Below are positions 16,912 to 26,978 of a DNA stretch of 64,000 nt, in pieces. Every line of letters begins with the position of its first letter. Position 1 is the stretch's first letter. Under the pieces are notes generated by a model that was not told the origin of the DNA, did not search any database, and worked only from the letters and a program-made list of their open reading frames with translations. The position numbers and the translations under genes were made by a program. The stretch covers positions 1,364,001 to 1,428,000 of the forward strand of contig CP119316.1 in assembly GCA_029202985.1 (NCBI GenBank), read 5' to 3'. This DNA is from Candidatus Andeanibacterium colombiense. GTDB lineage: Bacteria; Pseudomonadota; Alphaproteobacteria; Sphingomonadales; Sphingomonadaceae.

Positions 16912-17700
16912 TCAGCTCCCGCCGGCGCGGAGCGGCTGAACCACCGGCGCGGTCGGCTGCGGCCCGTAGGTCGCGTTGGTATAGACAGTGCCGCCCGCCG
17001 GCGCCGCACCATAAGAGGAAGTCGCCGGAGCATATTTCGCATCCCACTGGGCGACGTCGATCCGCCAGCGCTCCATATCGAGGAAGAAATGCTCGAACGC
17101 CGCTTCAAGCCGGGGCAGCTGGACCGCCGCGAACGCATCGAGATCCTTGGGCGGAGAACTGAGCGATTCATTGCTCATCTGCAGCGCCGCTTCGCAAAAA
17201 TAGTCGCGCGCAGGCGGGAGGGCGAAATAATTGTAGACCGAGGTCAGGTAAGTCTCGCGTGCACGGATCGCCTTGGTCCCGGCGCCGTATTGGGTGCGAA
17301 ACTGCTTGTCGAGATCGGCGTTGGCCTTGGTCAGCCGCTTCGAGTTGGCCTTTAGCATCGACTTGTAGCCGTCGAGGATCGGCTGATAGCGGGCGTCGAG
17401 GCAGTTGAGCGCCGCGACGTTCCAGCCCGAACGCAGGTTCCACACCATCTCGGTCGGGTTCAGCCGGGCGTTGACGGTGTTGCGCACCCCGTCCGGCCCG
17501 ATCGTCGGCAGGATCATACCGATCGCGGAGGAGCGCGGCGGCATCGGCCGCATCGGCACCGCGACTACCGGGGGCGGGAGGAGCGCGATCACCGGCGGCG
17601 GCGGAGTGGATTTGACCTTGGCCGGGCCGCAGGCAGCCAGGGATGCCAGGCCGAGCGCCAAGGCGACCGTCGCGGTCGCGCGTGTCAGTGTCTGTTTCAT
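16912..17700 (-). CDS. Hypothetical lipoprotein
   Basis: 262 residues of unknown function. The N-terminus is a lipoprotein signal (positively charged start, hydrophobic stretch, lipobox LAAC with Cys at residue 24), so it should be anchored to a membrane facing the periplasm. A proline-rich stretch follows (PPPPVIALLPPP), then a mostly helical middle (about residues 90-215) and a low-complexity Ala/Gly/Pro tail. A Shine-Dalgarno AAGGA precedes the ATG. It belongs to no family I recognise; similar lipoproteins appear restricted to Sphingomonadales (impression, not a search). Confidence 0.75.
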   Translation of the reverse strand: MKQTLTRATATVALALGLASLAACGPAKVKSTPPPPVIALLPPPVVAVPMRPMPPRSSAIGMILPTIGPDGVRNTVNARLNPTEMVWNLRSGWNVAALNCLDARYQPILDGYKSMLKANSKRLTKANADLDKQFRTQYGAGTKAIRARETYLTSVYNYFALPPARDYFCEAALQMSNESLSSPPKDLDAFAAVQLPRLEAAFEHFFLDMERWRIDVAQWDAKYAPATSSYGAAPAGGTVYTNATYGPQPTAPVVQPLRAGGS

Positions 17701-17798
17701 CAGGGTCCTTCTCTCCCATAACCGGCGCGGCGGTGACCCTTATGCCGCCCGATCTTTCGCCCGCCTGAAGCAATAGCCGCAACTGCGTGGATCGCGCA

Positions 17799-17833
17799 AG
17801 AAAATGCCCGGGAAACCCACAGGCTTCCCGGGC
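17799..17833 (-). terminator. Rho-independent terminator of the BI-1 gene
   Basis: Read on the minus strand, a 9-bp stem GCCCGGGAA/TTCCCGGGC with a 10-base loop is followed by ATTTTCTT. It begins 25 bases after the stop of the gene at 17859. Confidence 0.75.
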
Positions 17834-17858
17834 ACGATATTGCGGAACCTTGCTGCGG

Positions 17859-18605
17859 TCAGTTGCGGTTGGAACCCATGAAACGCAGCAGGAACAGGAA
17901 CATGTTGATGAAGTCGAGATAGAGGGTCAGTGCCCCGAGCACGACTGCCTTGCCGGCGAATTCGGTGCCACCGACATAGCGGTACTGCTCTTTCAGCTTC
18001 TGCGTGTCGTAGGCCGTGAGGCCGGCGAAGATCAGCACACCGAGCCCGCTGATCGCCCAGTAGAGCGCCGGCGACTTCAGGAAGATGTTGATCACGCTGG
18101 CGATCAGCAGGCCGATCACCCCCATGAACAGGAAGGTGCCGATGCCGGACAGGCTGCGCTGGGTGGTGTAACCATAGAGGCTGAGACCCGCGAAAGCGCC
18201 GGCCGTGGCGAAGAAGGTCGCCGCGATCGAGCCGCCGGTATAGACGAGGAAGATGGTCGAGAGCGACAGGCCCATCAGGACCGCGAAGCCCCAGAACAGC
18301 GCCTGCAGCGTGCTGGTGCTGAAGCGGTTTACGCCGAAGCTCATCGCGAAAACGATCGCGAGGGGGGCGAGCATCACGACGATGCCGAGCCCGCTGCCCA
18401 TGATCGCATACACCGCACCGCTGCTGGCGGTGAGCATCGCGACGAGGCCGGTGAGCAGCACGCCAGAGGCCATGTAGTTATAGATCGACAGCATATGCTT
18501 GCGCAGGCCGGCGTCGAAAGTGACGCCTCCGGCAAGCGAGCCGCTGGTACGGGGAGTAGCGCCGAAGCCCTGCTCACTACCGCGGGGTTCGTTCCAAATT
18601 GCCAT
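17859..18605 (-). CDS. Bax inhibitor-1/YccA family membrane protein
   Basis: 248 residues with about seven hydrophobic membrane-spanning segments, beginning near residue 40 (YMASGVLLTGLVAML), and the conserved C-terminal ISGLGVLIFAGLTAYDTQK, which contains the paired Asp typical of the BI-1/TMBIM family. Such proteins are inner-membrane, pH-sensitive calcium-leak channels or interact with FtsH; the bacterial role is poorly known. ATG 18605 is preferred over in-frame ATGs further upstream because GGAG lies 6 bases before it. The gene stands alone, with its own terminator. Confidence 0.88.
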   Translation of the reverse strand: MAIWNEPRGSEQGFGATPRTSGSLAGGVTFDAGLRKHMLSIYNYMASGVLLTGLVAMLTASSGAVYAIMGSGLGIVVMLAPLAIVFAMSFGVNRFSTSTLQALFWGFAVLMGLSLSTIFLVYTGGSIAATFFATAGAFAGLSLYGYTTQRSLSGIGTFLFMGVIGLLIASVINIFLKSPALYWAISGLGVLIFAGLTAYDTQKLKEQYRYVGGTEFAGKAVVLGALTLYLDFINMFLFLLRFMGSNRN

Positions 18606-18709
18606 TACAAGCTCCATTCCGGCGCCGAGCGACGACAAGCCGGTAGGCGCAATATCGGGGTTGCCGCGGGGTTTTACAAGCGAAACCGGCGCACAATCCC
18701 TAATCGGCG

Positions 18710-19519
18710 CTAAGCCTGTTTGCGCGCTTCCACCGCCATCTCGGCACTGCGGTCGCGCGCGCCGCGCAGCGTATCCTCGATCAGCCGCGCCAGGGCCTCA
18801 CCGCTATCGAGAATATCGAGCCCCGCCTGGGTGGTTCCGCCAGGGCTGGCGACACGGCGGGCGAGTTCTCCCGGCGAATGTTCGGACGAAGCGGCGAGCG
18901 CCGCCGCGCCTTCAACCGTGGACAGGGCCAGACGTTGGGCCTGAGCGGCCGGCAGGCCCAGCGCGGTCGCCCCCTGCGCAAGCGCGTCGATGAAGCGATA
19001 TACGAACGCCGGCCCTGAGCCTGCCAGCGCGGTGACCACGTCCATCAGATCCTCGCGCTCGAGCCATTCGGCGGTTCCAAGCGGCGCCATCAAGGCGTCG
19101 ATCGCACCCGGCGCCTCGTCCGACAGGCCGGCGCCAACCAACGCGACCGGCGACTTGCCGAGCGCCGCGGCGAGGTTCGGCATGATCCGCACCACGGCCG
19201 CCGCGCGCGGGAAGCGTTCCGCCAGCGTCGCCAGCTCGACCCCGGCGAGGATCGACAGGATCGTCGCCTCCGGCCCTGCCAGCGGTTCGACCCGCGCGGC
19301 GATGTCCCCCAGCATCTGGGGCTTCACGCTGAGCAGGATCGCGTCGAAGTGTCCCTCCGCCGGGATTTCGCGCACCAGCGTCACGCCATCGGGCGCGGCT
19401 TCCAGCCTCGGATCGGCGATGGTGAAATTCGCAGCCGGGATGCCGCCCGCGAGCCAGCCGGCCAGCATCGCGCCGCCCATGTTGCCGCAACCGACGAGCA
19501 GGATGGATTGGAAAGCCAT
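18710..19519 (-). CDS. proC: Pyrroline-5-carboxylate reductase
   Basis: A 269-residue NAD(P)H-dependent enzyme that makes the last step to proline. The Rossmann motif VGCGNMGGAML lies at residues 8-18, and the C-terminal substrate and dimer region contains SPGGTTQAGL. The length equals that of E. coli ProC if ATG 19519 is used. An in-frame ATG at 19540 would add seven residues and would start inside the palindromic repeat upstream. Neither start has a strong ribosome site. The YbjN-like gene lies directly upstream on the same strand, separated by that repeat. Confidence 0.92.
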   Translation of the reverse strand: MAFQSILLVGCGNMGGAMLAGWLAGGIPAANFTIADPRLEAAPDGVTLVREIPAEGHFDAILLSVKPQMLGDIAARVEPLAGPEATILSILAGVELATLAERFPRAAAVVRIMPNLAAALGKSPVALVGAGLSDEAPGAIDALMAPLGTAEWLEREDLMDVVTALAGSGPAFVYRFIDALAQGATALGLPAAQAQRLALSTVEGAAALAASSEHSPGELARRVASPGGTTQAGLDILDSGEALARLIEDTLRGARDRSAEMAVEARKQA

Positions 19520-19534
19520 GAATTCAGAAAACCC

Positions 19535-19591
19535 CGTCATTGCGTGGGACCGAACGGTCCCGCGACGCTTCGTCGTTCGCCCGCAATGACG
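19535..19591. repeat. REP-like palindrome (CGTCATTGCG family)
   Basis: The outer arms are CGTCATTGCG and CGCAATGACG, with an inner GGGACCG/CGGTCCC hairpin. It lies between the YbjN-like gene and proC. The outer arms recur at 54901-54987. Confidence 0.7.
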
Positions 19592-19607
19592 AATAAGGAG
19601 GGAGGCT

Positions 19608-20114
19608 TCAAGCCTCTCCGGCAGCGTCCACCAATGCGCTGGCGAGCGCATCGGCCGGGTTCTTGTCGCCCCACAGCACGAACTGGAACGCCGGATAGAA
19701 GCGGTCGCACTCGGCAACCGCGGACTCGACCGCGAATTGTGCCTGGCCAAGGCTGAGCAGCCCGTCGTCGCCCAGCATCAGCCCGTGGCGGTACAGCAGC
19801 ACCCCGCCATTCGACCAGATGTCGAAATGGCCGAGCCACAGCTGTTCGTTGCACAGCGCCAGCAGTTCGAAGGTCTGGCGCCGCTTCGCGTCGGGCACGC
19901 GGATGTCGGGCAGGCACAGCAGCTGCAGCACCCGGTCTTCCGACCGCCAGATTCCGCGGAGCTGGTACTTGGTCCAGCTCCCCTGGATCTCGCCCGAGAT
20001 CTCGTCGTCGCTGACGAATTCGCACGGCCAGCCGCGCGCGTCGAACAATTGCGCCAGCATCTCGACCGGAGCCGCGTCGTCGCCGCCGATTTCCTCTTCG
20101 CTCGTTCGCATCAT
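19608..20114 (-). CDS. YbjN domain protein (type III chaperone-like fold)
   Basis: 168 residues of the YbjN family, recognised from the opening MLAQLFDARGWPCEFVSDDEI and the alternating strand/helix pattern after it (LLCLPDIRV, NEQLWLGHFDIWSNGGVLLYRH). The fold resembles secretion chaperones; YbjN affects motility and surface properties in E. coli, but no reaction is known. The start is ATG 20114 or the adjacent ATG 20111; GAGA lies 6 bases before the first. A repeat separates it from proC downstream, and an AT-rich 160-base gap upstream probably holds its promoter. Confidence 0.8.
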   Translation of the reverse strand: MMRTSEEEIGGDDAAPVEMLAQLFDARGWPCEFVSDDEISGEIQGSWTKYQLRGIWRSEDRVLQLLCLPDIRVPDAKRRQTFELLALCNEQLWLGHFDIWSNGGVLLYRHGLMLGDDGLLSLGQAQFAVESAVAECDRFYPAFQFVLWGDKNPADALASALVDAAGEA

Positions 20115-20273
20115 ACCGGTCTCAATCTGCGTATCCCGCGCAATCAATGCGTCGTGCGGGCAGGCCGCGGCAATCCGCCGCCTCGGCAGGCTTGGGCAAA
20201 ACTTTATAAGACTGTTCACAAGTTGTGCAAAAACGGTGCGTTACGATGGTTTCCGGCACGTTAGGTTTCGCCG

Positions 20274-21905
20274 TCACGCGCCCGGAACCGGATCGACCGC
20301 TTCGCCTTCGTCGCTGGTGAAGGTGAAGGCGGTGGTCCCGCCTTTCTTCAACTTCGTGACGAATGCGCCCGCTTCCTTCTCGCTCGCGAAGGGTCCCGTC
20401 AGCAGGCGGTTCGACCTGCCCCATTTGGCGACATAGCCCTTGCGGCCGGAGAACAATTTCCCCTCCTCGCGGGTGAAGCGGCGCCAGTCGAAGCCGAGCG
20501 CATCGCGGTCGCGCCCGCTGGCCACCTGCACCCAGATGCGGCTGGGGTTGACCGGCTTCTTCGCCTTGGCTTCCTTCTTCGCGTCCTTCGCGGTTTTGCC
20601 CGCCTTGGCGTCTTTCGCATCCTTTGCCTCGCCCGCCTCGGGCTTCTTCGGCTCGTCGCGGGCAGGCGCGATCTTGGTGATATCGACCGCGCCCGCGGCC
20701 GGGGCGGCGGCGGCGGCCTTGCGGACCCCGAAATCGGCGAAGGCATCAGCCACCCGCTCACGCTCGACCGGCTTGGCGGCGGGTGGGGGAGCCGGCGTCG
20801 GGACAGGCGGCGTGGGTACCGGTGTTGGAGCGGGCGCCGGCGTTGGGGCGAGCGCCGGAGCGGGGGTGGGTCTAGGCGCCGGCGCCAGCGGCGAACCGGA
20901 CGGCGGGAGCGAGAAACTCGCTTGCGGTTGCGCATCCGCTTTCGCGAGCGAGACCACCGCACCCGGCGGGGGCGCCGCAGGCTTCTTATCGCCGAGTGGG
21001 GCGCCGGTAGGGGTCAGCCGCGCATCGAGCGGCGCCGAGGCGAGCGCGGTCGGGCGGACGCCGCTCGCATATTCGACGATCCGCGGGTCGTCCTTTCCGA
21101 TCGCGTCGGCTTCGGGGAAATGGCCGAAGATACCCGCCGCCGCCTGCTGCGCCCTGGTCAGCTTGGGCATGTAGCGCAGATAGGGCGCGATCCGGCTGGC
21201 GAGCGCGCTGGGCATCACCGCATTGGCGATCGACACGGCTTCCTCGGTCTTGCCGAGCGCGGCCAAGGCGAAGGCCCGGGTGCGGTAAGCCGCCAGATCG
21301 CTGTGCTGCAGCAGGGGCAGCAGCGTGGTTTCGGAGCCGTTGCGGTCGCCGCCGATCGCCTGGCTCAGCGCAAGCCAGCGGATGATCTCGTCATCCGGCC
21401 GCACCGCCAGCGCCTCGCGATAATATTGCTGCGCCTTGGCGTTGTCACCGACGAGGTCGTAAGCCAGTCCGCGCTGCGCCGCATGGACGCCGAGCCTGGC
21501 CCCTGCGGCTTCGGCGTCGGTGAAATACCGGATCGCATCGACCGGGCGCTTGCGCTCCACCAGCACCGCGCCAAGCCCGGCCTTGGCCTCGGCCGCCGAG
21601 GTCGGCACCGCCTCGGCGCGCGAGAAGAAGCCGATCGCGGCATCGACATTATCGAGCGCAAGCGAGGCCCAGCCGGCCTTGAGCAGCGCATCGCCGTCCC
21701 GGCCATTCGTGCCGAGCTTGCGCAACGCGTCGGCCAATTCGGTCGCGGCCTGCGGCGGCAGCGGCTGAACCACCGGGCGCGAGGCGGGCACATCGGGGCT
21801 GAGCGCCGCGCCCGCCGCCTGGGCAGCCACGGGCATGGCCGGCGCTACGGCCAGCGTCAGCGCAGCCAGCGCTCTTGAAACTCGCGGGGTTAGATGTCCG
21901 GTCAC
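20274..21905 (-). CDS. Secreted TPR protein with C-terminal SPOR domain
   Basis: A 543-residue protein with a signal peptide (cleavage about residue 28 after AMPVAA). A tetratricopeptide-like helical region covers residues 55-260. Next comes a Pro/Ala-rich linker of about 90 residues with repeated APAPTP units, then a Lys/Ala/Asp-rich stretch (KDAKDAKAGKTAKDAKK). The C-terminal SPOR domain, about 465-535 (RIWVQVASGRDRDAL), binds denuded glycan strands at division septa. It should therefore act in the periplasm at the septum, in keeping with ftsZ just upstream on the same strand. The GTG start has a weak ribosome site. Confidence 0.82.
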   Translation of the reverse strand: MTGHLTPRVSRALAALTLAVAPAMPVAAQAAGAALSPDVPASRPVVQPLPPQAATELADALRKLGTNGRDGDALLKAGWASLALDNVDAAIGFFSRAEAVPTSAAEAKAGLGAVLVERKRPVDAIRYFTDAEAAGARLGVHAAQRGLAYDLVGDNAKAQQYYREALAVRPDDEIIRWLALSQAIGGDRNGSETTLLPLLQHSDLAAYRTRAFALAALGKTEEAVSIANAVMPSALASRIAPYLRYMPKLTRAQQAAAGIFGHFPEADAIGKDDPRIVEYASGVRPTALASAPLDARLTPTGAPLGDKKPAAPPPGAVVSLAKADAQPQASFSLPPSGSPLAPAPRPTPAPALAPTPAPAPTPVPTPPVPTPAPPPAAKPVERERVADAFADFGVRKAAAAAPAAGAVDITKIAPARDEPKKPEAGEAKDAKDAKAGKTAKDAKKEAKAKKPVNPSRIWVQVASGRDRDALGFDWRRFTREEGKLFSGRKGYVAKWGRSNRLLTGPFASEKEAGAFVTKLKKGGTTAFTFTSDEGEAVDPVPGA

Positions 21906-22017
21906 AGCATTACTCGTGCCCGACCCCTACCGGACAAGTAACCATCCGGGGAAGCCGGCCCGAACAACGGACGAACACCGCTGCCCACTTATTCACCGTT
22001 ACCGCCGCGGCCGCCGG

Positions 22018-23664
<1,647 letters not shown>

Positions 23665-23754
23665 CTACGCTCTCCAAAGGATGCGGCGCATCCAAGATAT
23701 GCCTTGTCGCACTTGTGCCATAAAGCGAATCGCGGGGGCACATAGCCGCGATCC

Positions 23755-23763
23755 TTATCCACA
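23755..23763 (+). promoter_or_regulatory. Consensus DnaA box in the ftsA-ftsZ gap
   Basis: TTATCCACA is an exact match to the classical DnaA box. It lies 91 bases upstream of the ftsZ start, in the only sizeable gap of the late dcw cluster. A GAATC (GANTC) site is at 23727-23731. DnaA is known to activate ftsZ in Caulobacter; the same wiring here is inference. Confidence 0.6.
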
Positions 23764-23798
23764 GTGACCTTTTGGCCCAAAAAAACGTCGCAAAAGGA

Positions 23799-25097
23799 TC
23801 AGAAATACTCCCTCACCGCTTCGAACACCCGCCGCGCCAGCGCGATGCCGGTAAGCTTGTGGGTCGCCTGGTAACGCGGACCGATCGAGCGGATGTCGAT
23901 CGGATCGGCCGCGGCATAGAGCACCAGCCCCGCCAGCGTCGAAAAGCCGGGCACGGCGTGCGCTTCGGGCAGGCCCTTGAGCGAGGGCGGCCGGCCGATC
24001 CGCACCGGCCGGCCAAGCGCGCCTTGCGCGTAATCGGCGATCCCCGCGAGTTCGGCACCGCCGCCGGTCAGCACTACCTGTTGCCCGCGCTGGCCGGTGA
24101 AGCCGAGCGCCTTCAACGATTTGCCGATCTCACCCACCAGCCGGTCGAGCTGGCCGGTGATGACCGAGACCAGCTCGGAGCGCGGCACGCGGTTCTTGTC
24201 GTCCGCATGGCGCGCGAGCGGCGACGCCTGCTCCTCGCCCGGGCCGTTGACCGGAATCATCTCGCGATGGTCGGCCGGCGAGGCGATCGCCGAGCCGGAG
24301 ACGCATTTCAGCCGTTCCGCCTGGAACCGGCGAATGCCGAAATGCGATGCGATCGCATCGGTGATGTCGGCCGAACCGGTCGGGATCGCGGTCATTCCCA
24401 GCAGCATCCCGGCTGCATAGACCGAAACATTGGTGACTTCGGCTCCCAGCTCGATCAGCGCCACACCCAGTTCGCGCTCTTCGGGGCTGAGGCAGGCATA
24501 ACCGGCCGCGACCGGTGAGGCGACCACCGCCTCGACCTCAAGATGGGCGTTCTGGACCGCTTCGGTGATGTTGCGGATCGGCGCGCCGTCGGCCAGCATC
24601 ACATGGATATCGACCCCGAGCCGCTCGGCATGGAGCCCTTTAGGATTGGAAACGCCATGCGCGCCGTCGAGCGTGTAATGCGCGGGCTGCGCGTGCAGCA
24701 CCATCCGCCCGTCGGGTACGATCCCGTCGCGCGCCGAGACCAGCAGGTGCTCGATATCGTCTTCCTCGATCCGCCGCCCGCCGATCGGCACCTCGACCTG
24801 GGCGATCCGGCTCGCGAGCCCGGCGCCCGAGCAGCCGATCCAGACGCTGGAGACATTCGTTCCGGCCAGCTTCTCGGCCCGCTCGATCGCATCGCGCACC
24901 GCATAGGTCGCCGCCGCCATGTCGGTGACGTAGCCGCGCTTGATCCCCTGCGACGCACGGTGGCCCGAGCCGAGCACGATCATCTCGCCGCCCTCGGTCA
25001 CGCCCGCGATCATCGCGGAGATCCGGAACGAGCCGACGTTGATCGCGCCGAAGACCTTGGTGATGCGGGGGCCGGAAATGCGCGCCGTCTGGGCCAT
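23799..25097 (-). CDS. ftsA: Cell division protein FtsA
   Basis: A 432-residue actin-like ATPase that tethers FtsZ to the membrane. The opening KVFGAINVGSFRISAMIAG matches the FtsA phosphate-1 region. DMAAATYAVRDAIERAE and VVLTGGGAELAGI (phosphate 2/adenosine region) follow. The C-terminus, about the last 20 residues (LARRVFEAVREYF), is the amphipathic membrane-targeting helix. ATG 25097 overlaps the ftsQ stop (TAATG), so translation is coupled. The open frame extends upstream, but the extra sequence has no homology to the family. Confidence 0.96.
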   Translation of the reverse strand: MAQTARISGPRITKVFGAINVGSFRISAMIAGVTEGGEMIVLGSGHRASQGIKRGYVTDMAAATYAVRDAIERAEKLAGTNVSSVWIGCSGAGLASRIAQVEVPIGGRRIEEDDIEHLLVSARDGIVPDGRMVLHAQPAHYTLDGAHGVSNPKGLHAERLGVDIHVMLADGAPIRNITEAVQNAHLEVEAVVASPVAAGYACLSPEERELGVALIELGAEVTNVSVYAAGMLLGMTAIPTGSADITDAIASHFGIRRFQAERLKCVSGSAIASPADHREMIPVNGPGEEQASPLARHADDKNRVPRSELVSVITGQLDRLVGEIGKSLKALGFTGQRGQQVVLTGGGAELAGIADYAQGALGRPVRIGRPPSLKGLPEAHAVPGFSTLAGLVLYAAADPIDIRSIGPRYQATHKLTGIALARRVFEAVREYF

Positions 25098-26026
25098 TAT
25101 TCCTGCGTCGCCTCCTCGCTGCCGGTAACAGCCGGAAGCGCACTCGGTTCCGAGCGGCCGGGAATTCGCATGTAGATCCGTTCGGGCGCGCGCATGTCGA
25201 AGCTCGCGACCTTGCCGCCGAGCAGGCGGTTCACGCCGTCGAGCCGGGCGAAGGAAATCAGCGCGCCGGCCGAATCCTTGTCGCCCTGCGGCAAAGCCAG
25301 CACCTGGCCGGTCTTGAAGGTCAGGTTCCAACGGCGATTGCCGACCCATTGCGCCCCCGTCACCTGCGGCTTCAGCGCCGGAGCGGCATCGAGCAACTGA
25401 CCGAGCGCCGCGACCTGCTGGCCCGCGCCGGGTCCTTCGATCAACAATTCGCCCTTCGCATTGGCGGCGGAAATCGGTTCGAGCTCGTGCCCGGTCTCGT
25501 CGATCAGCACCAGCCGCCCGGGCTTTTGCAGCACTGCGTGAGGCGTACGTTCGACGATATCGACCACCAGCGAATCCGGCAGGCGGCGGGAGACACGTGC
25601 ATCCTTGACCCAGCTCAGCTGGAGCAATTCCTGCCGCAAGGCCGCGAGATCGACCAGCGGCATCGCCCGCTGGCGTTCGCCGAGCACCCGCTCGTAAACC
25701 TTGAGCCCGTTCATCCGCTGGACCCCGCGCACTTCGACCTTGCGTACTTCGAAGCCGGCATCGTCGGCCAGCGACACGACCTGCTGCGCGGCCATCGCGG
25801 GCACCCCGGCGAGGCTGGCGACGAACCATGCCAGCACCGCCGCAAGGCCGAGGATCCCGGCCAGGAACAGGCGGTGCAGCTGTTCTTCGGTAAACGGCAG
25901 CCAGCGCATCAGCCCGTCGATCACCATCCCGGTGGTGCCGCGCGCCTTCCTGACTTTGCGCGCATTGTTGCGGGTCGCGGCGGCGCGGCGGACGCCCTGG
26001 GGCTTGCGCTTGATCGTTTGCGCCAT
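25097..26026 (-). CDS. ftsQ: Cell division protein FtsQ
   Basis: A 309-residue bitopic divisome protein. A basic cytoplasmic tail (residues 1-33) leads to one transmembrane helix, about 54-72 (LFLAGILGLAAVLAWFVAS), then a POTRA domain beginning EVRKVEVRGVQRMNGLKV and the FtsQ beta domain (LSWVKDARVSRRLPDSLVV). It links early and late division proteins through FtsB and FtsL. The start is ATG 26026, which has one base between it and the ddl stop; an earlier in-frame start would lie inside ddl. Confidence 0.94.
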   Translation of the reverse strand: MAQTIKRKPQGVRRAAATRNNARKVRKARGTTGMVIDGLMRWLPFTEEQLHRLFLAGILGLAAVLAWFVASLAGVPAMAAQQVVSLADDAGFEVRKVEVRGVQRMNGLKVYERVLGERQRAMPLVDLAALRQELLQLSWVKDARVSRRLPDSLVVDIVERTPHAVLQKPGRLVLIDETGHELEPISAANAKGELLIEGPGAGQQVAALGQLLDAAPALKPQVTGAQWVGNRRWNLTFKTGQVLALPQGDKDSAGALISFARLDGVNRLLGGKVASFDMRAPERIYMRIPGRSEPSALPAVTGSEEATQE

Positions 26027-26027
26027 T

Positions 26028-26978
26028 CTAGCCCCCCTTGGCTTCAAAAAACGCGAGCGCCTCGGCGACGATCGCCTCGACAAGATCTGCGTATTCCATC
26101 CCGCAATGCTTCGCCTGCTCGGGCACGAGGCTAAGCGGGGTCATGCCGGGCTGGGTGTTGGTTTCGAGCAGGAACAATCCGTCCTCGCCCTTCTCGTCGT
26201 CCCAGCGGAAGTCCGAGCGGGTCGCGCCGCGGCAGCCGAGCGCCTTGTGCGCCCTGAGCGCATAGTCCTTGCACAGTTCGGCGATCCGCTCCGGAATTTC
26301 GGCCGGGCAGACATGCTCGGTCATCCCGTCGGTGTATTTGGCGGTGAAATCGTAGAAGCCGGATTTCGGGACCAGCTCGGTCACCATCAGCGCGCGCCCG
26401 CCGATCACCGCGGTGGTCAGTTCGTGGCCGCGGATATAGGGCTCTGCGACCAGTTCCTCGAACGTCTGCCAAGGCCCTTCGGCATCCCGTTTGATCGGAT
26501 TGCCGTAATTGCTCTCGTCGGTGACGATCGCGACGCCGACCGATGAGCCTTCGTTGACCGGCTTCAAGACATAGGGCCGCGCGAGCGGATCGGCTTCGTG
26601 CAACTCGGCGCTCTTGACCACGCGCCCGCCCGGAAGCGGAATGCCGTGCGGGCGCAGGACCAGCTTGGTCAGTTCCTTGTCGATCGCGATCACCGAGGTC
26701 GCGAGGCCGGAATGAGTATAGGGCACACCCATCAGATCGAGCATGCCCTGAACCGTGCCGTCCTCGCCCGGCGCGCCGTGGAGCGCGTTGAACACGACGT
26801 CGGGCGCGGCCTCGGCGATGCGCGCGGCGACATCACGGCCCATGTCGATCCGCGTTACCGTATGTCCGCGGCTTTCGAGTGCATCAGCCACGCCCTTGCC
26901 GCTCATCAGCGAGACTTCCCGCTCATTTGCCCAGCCGCCCATCAGCACGACGATATGAAGTTTGGGGAGAGTGCTCAC
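26028..26978 (-). CDS. ddl: D-alanine--D-alanine ligase
   Basis: A 316-residue ATP-grasp enzyme joining two D-alanines for the peptidoglycan stem peptide. The N-terminal motif VVLMGGWANEREVSLMSG, the HGAPGEDGTVQGMLDLMGVPY stretch (the serine loop lies close by) and the C-terminal ETNTQPGMTPLSLVPEQA metal and ATP site are all intact. The GTG start overlaps the murB stop by 4 bases. In this cluster it is followed directly by ftsQ, the classic ddl-ftsQ-ftsA order. Confidence 0.96.
   Translation of the reverse strand: MSTLPKLHIVVLMGGWANEREVSLMSGKGVADALESRGHTVTRIDMGRDVAARIAEAAPDVVFNALHGAPGEDGTVQGMLDLMGVPYTHSGLATSVIAIDKELTKLVLRPHGIPLPGGRVVKSAELHEADPLARPYVLKPVNEGSSVGVAIVTDESNYGNPIKRDAEGPWQTFEELVAEPYIRGHELTTAVIGGRALMVTELVPKSGFYDFTAKYTDGMTEHVCPAEIPERIAELCKDYALRAHKALGCRGATRSDFRWDDEKGEDGLFLLETNTQPGMTPLSLVPEQAKHCGMEYADLVEAIVAEALAFFEAKGG

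Noticed and set aside
18606..18709. Possible ybhL-type leader RNA before the BI-1 gene
   Set aside because: The family position is suggestive, but I could not identify the motif's conserved pairing in this 104-base gap.
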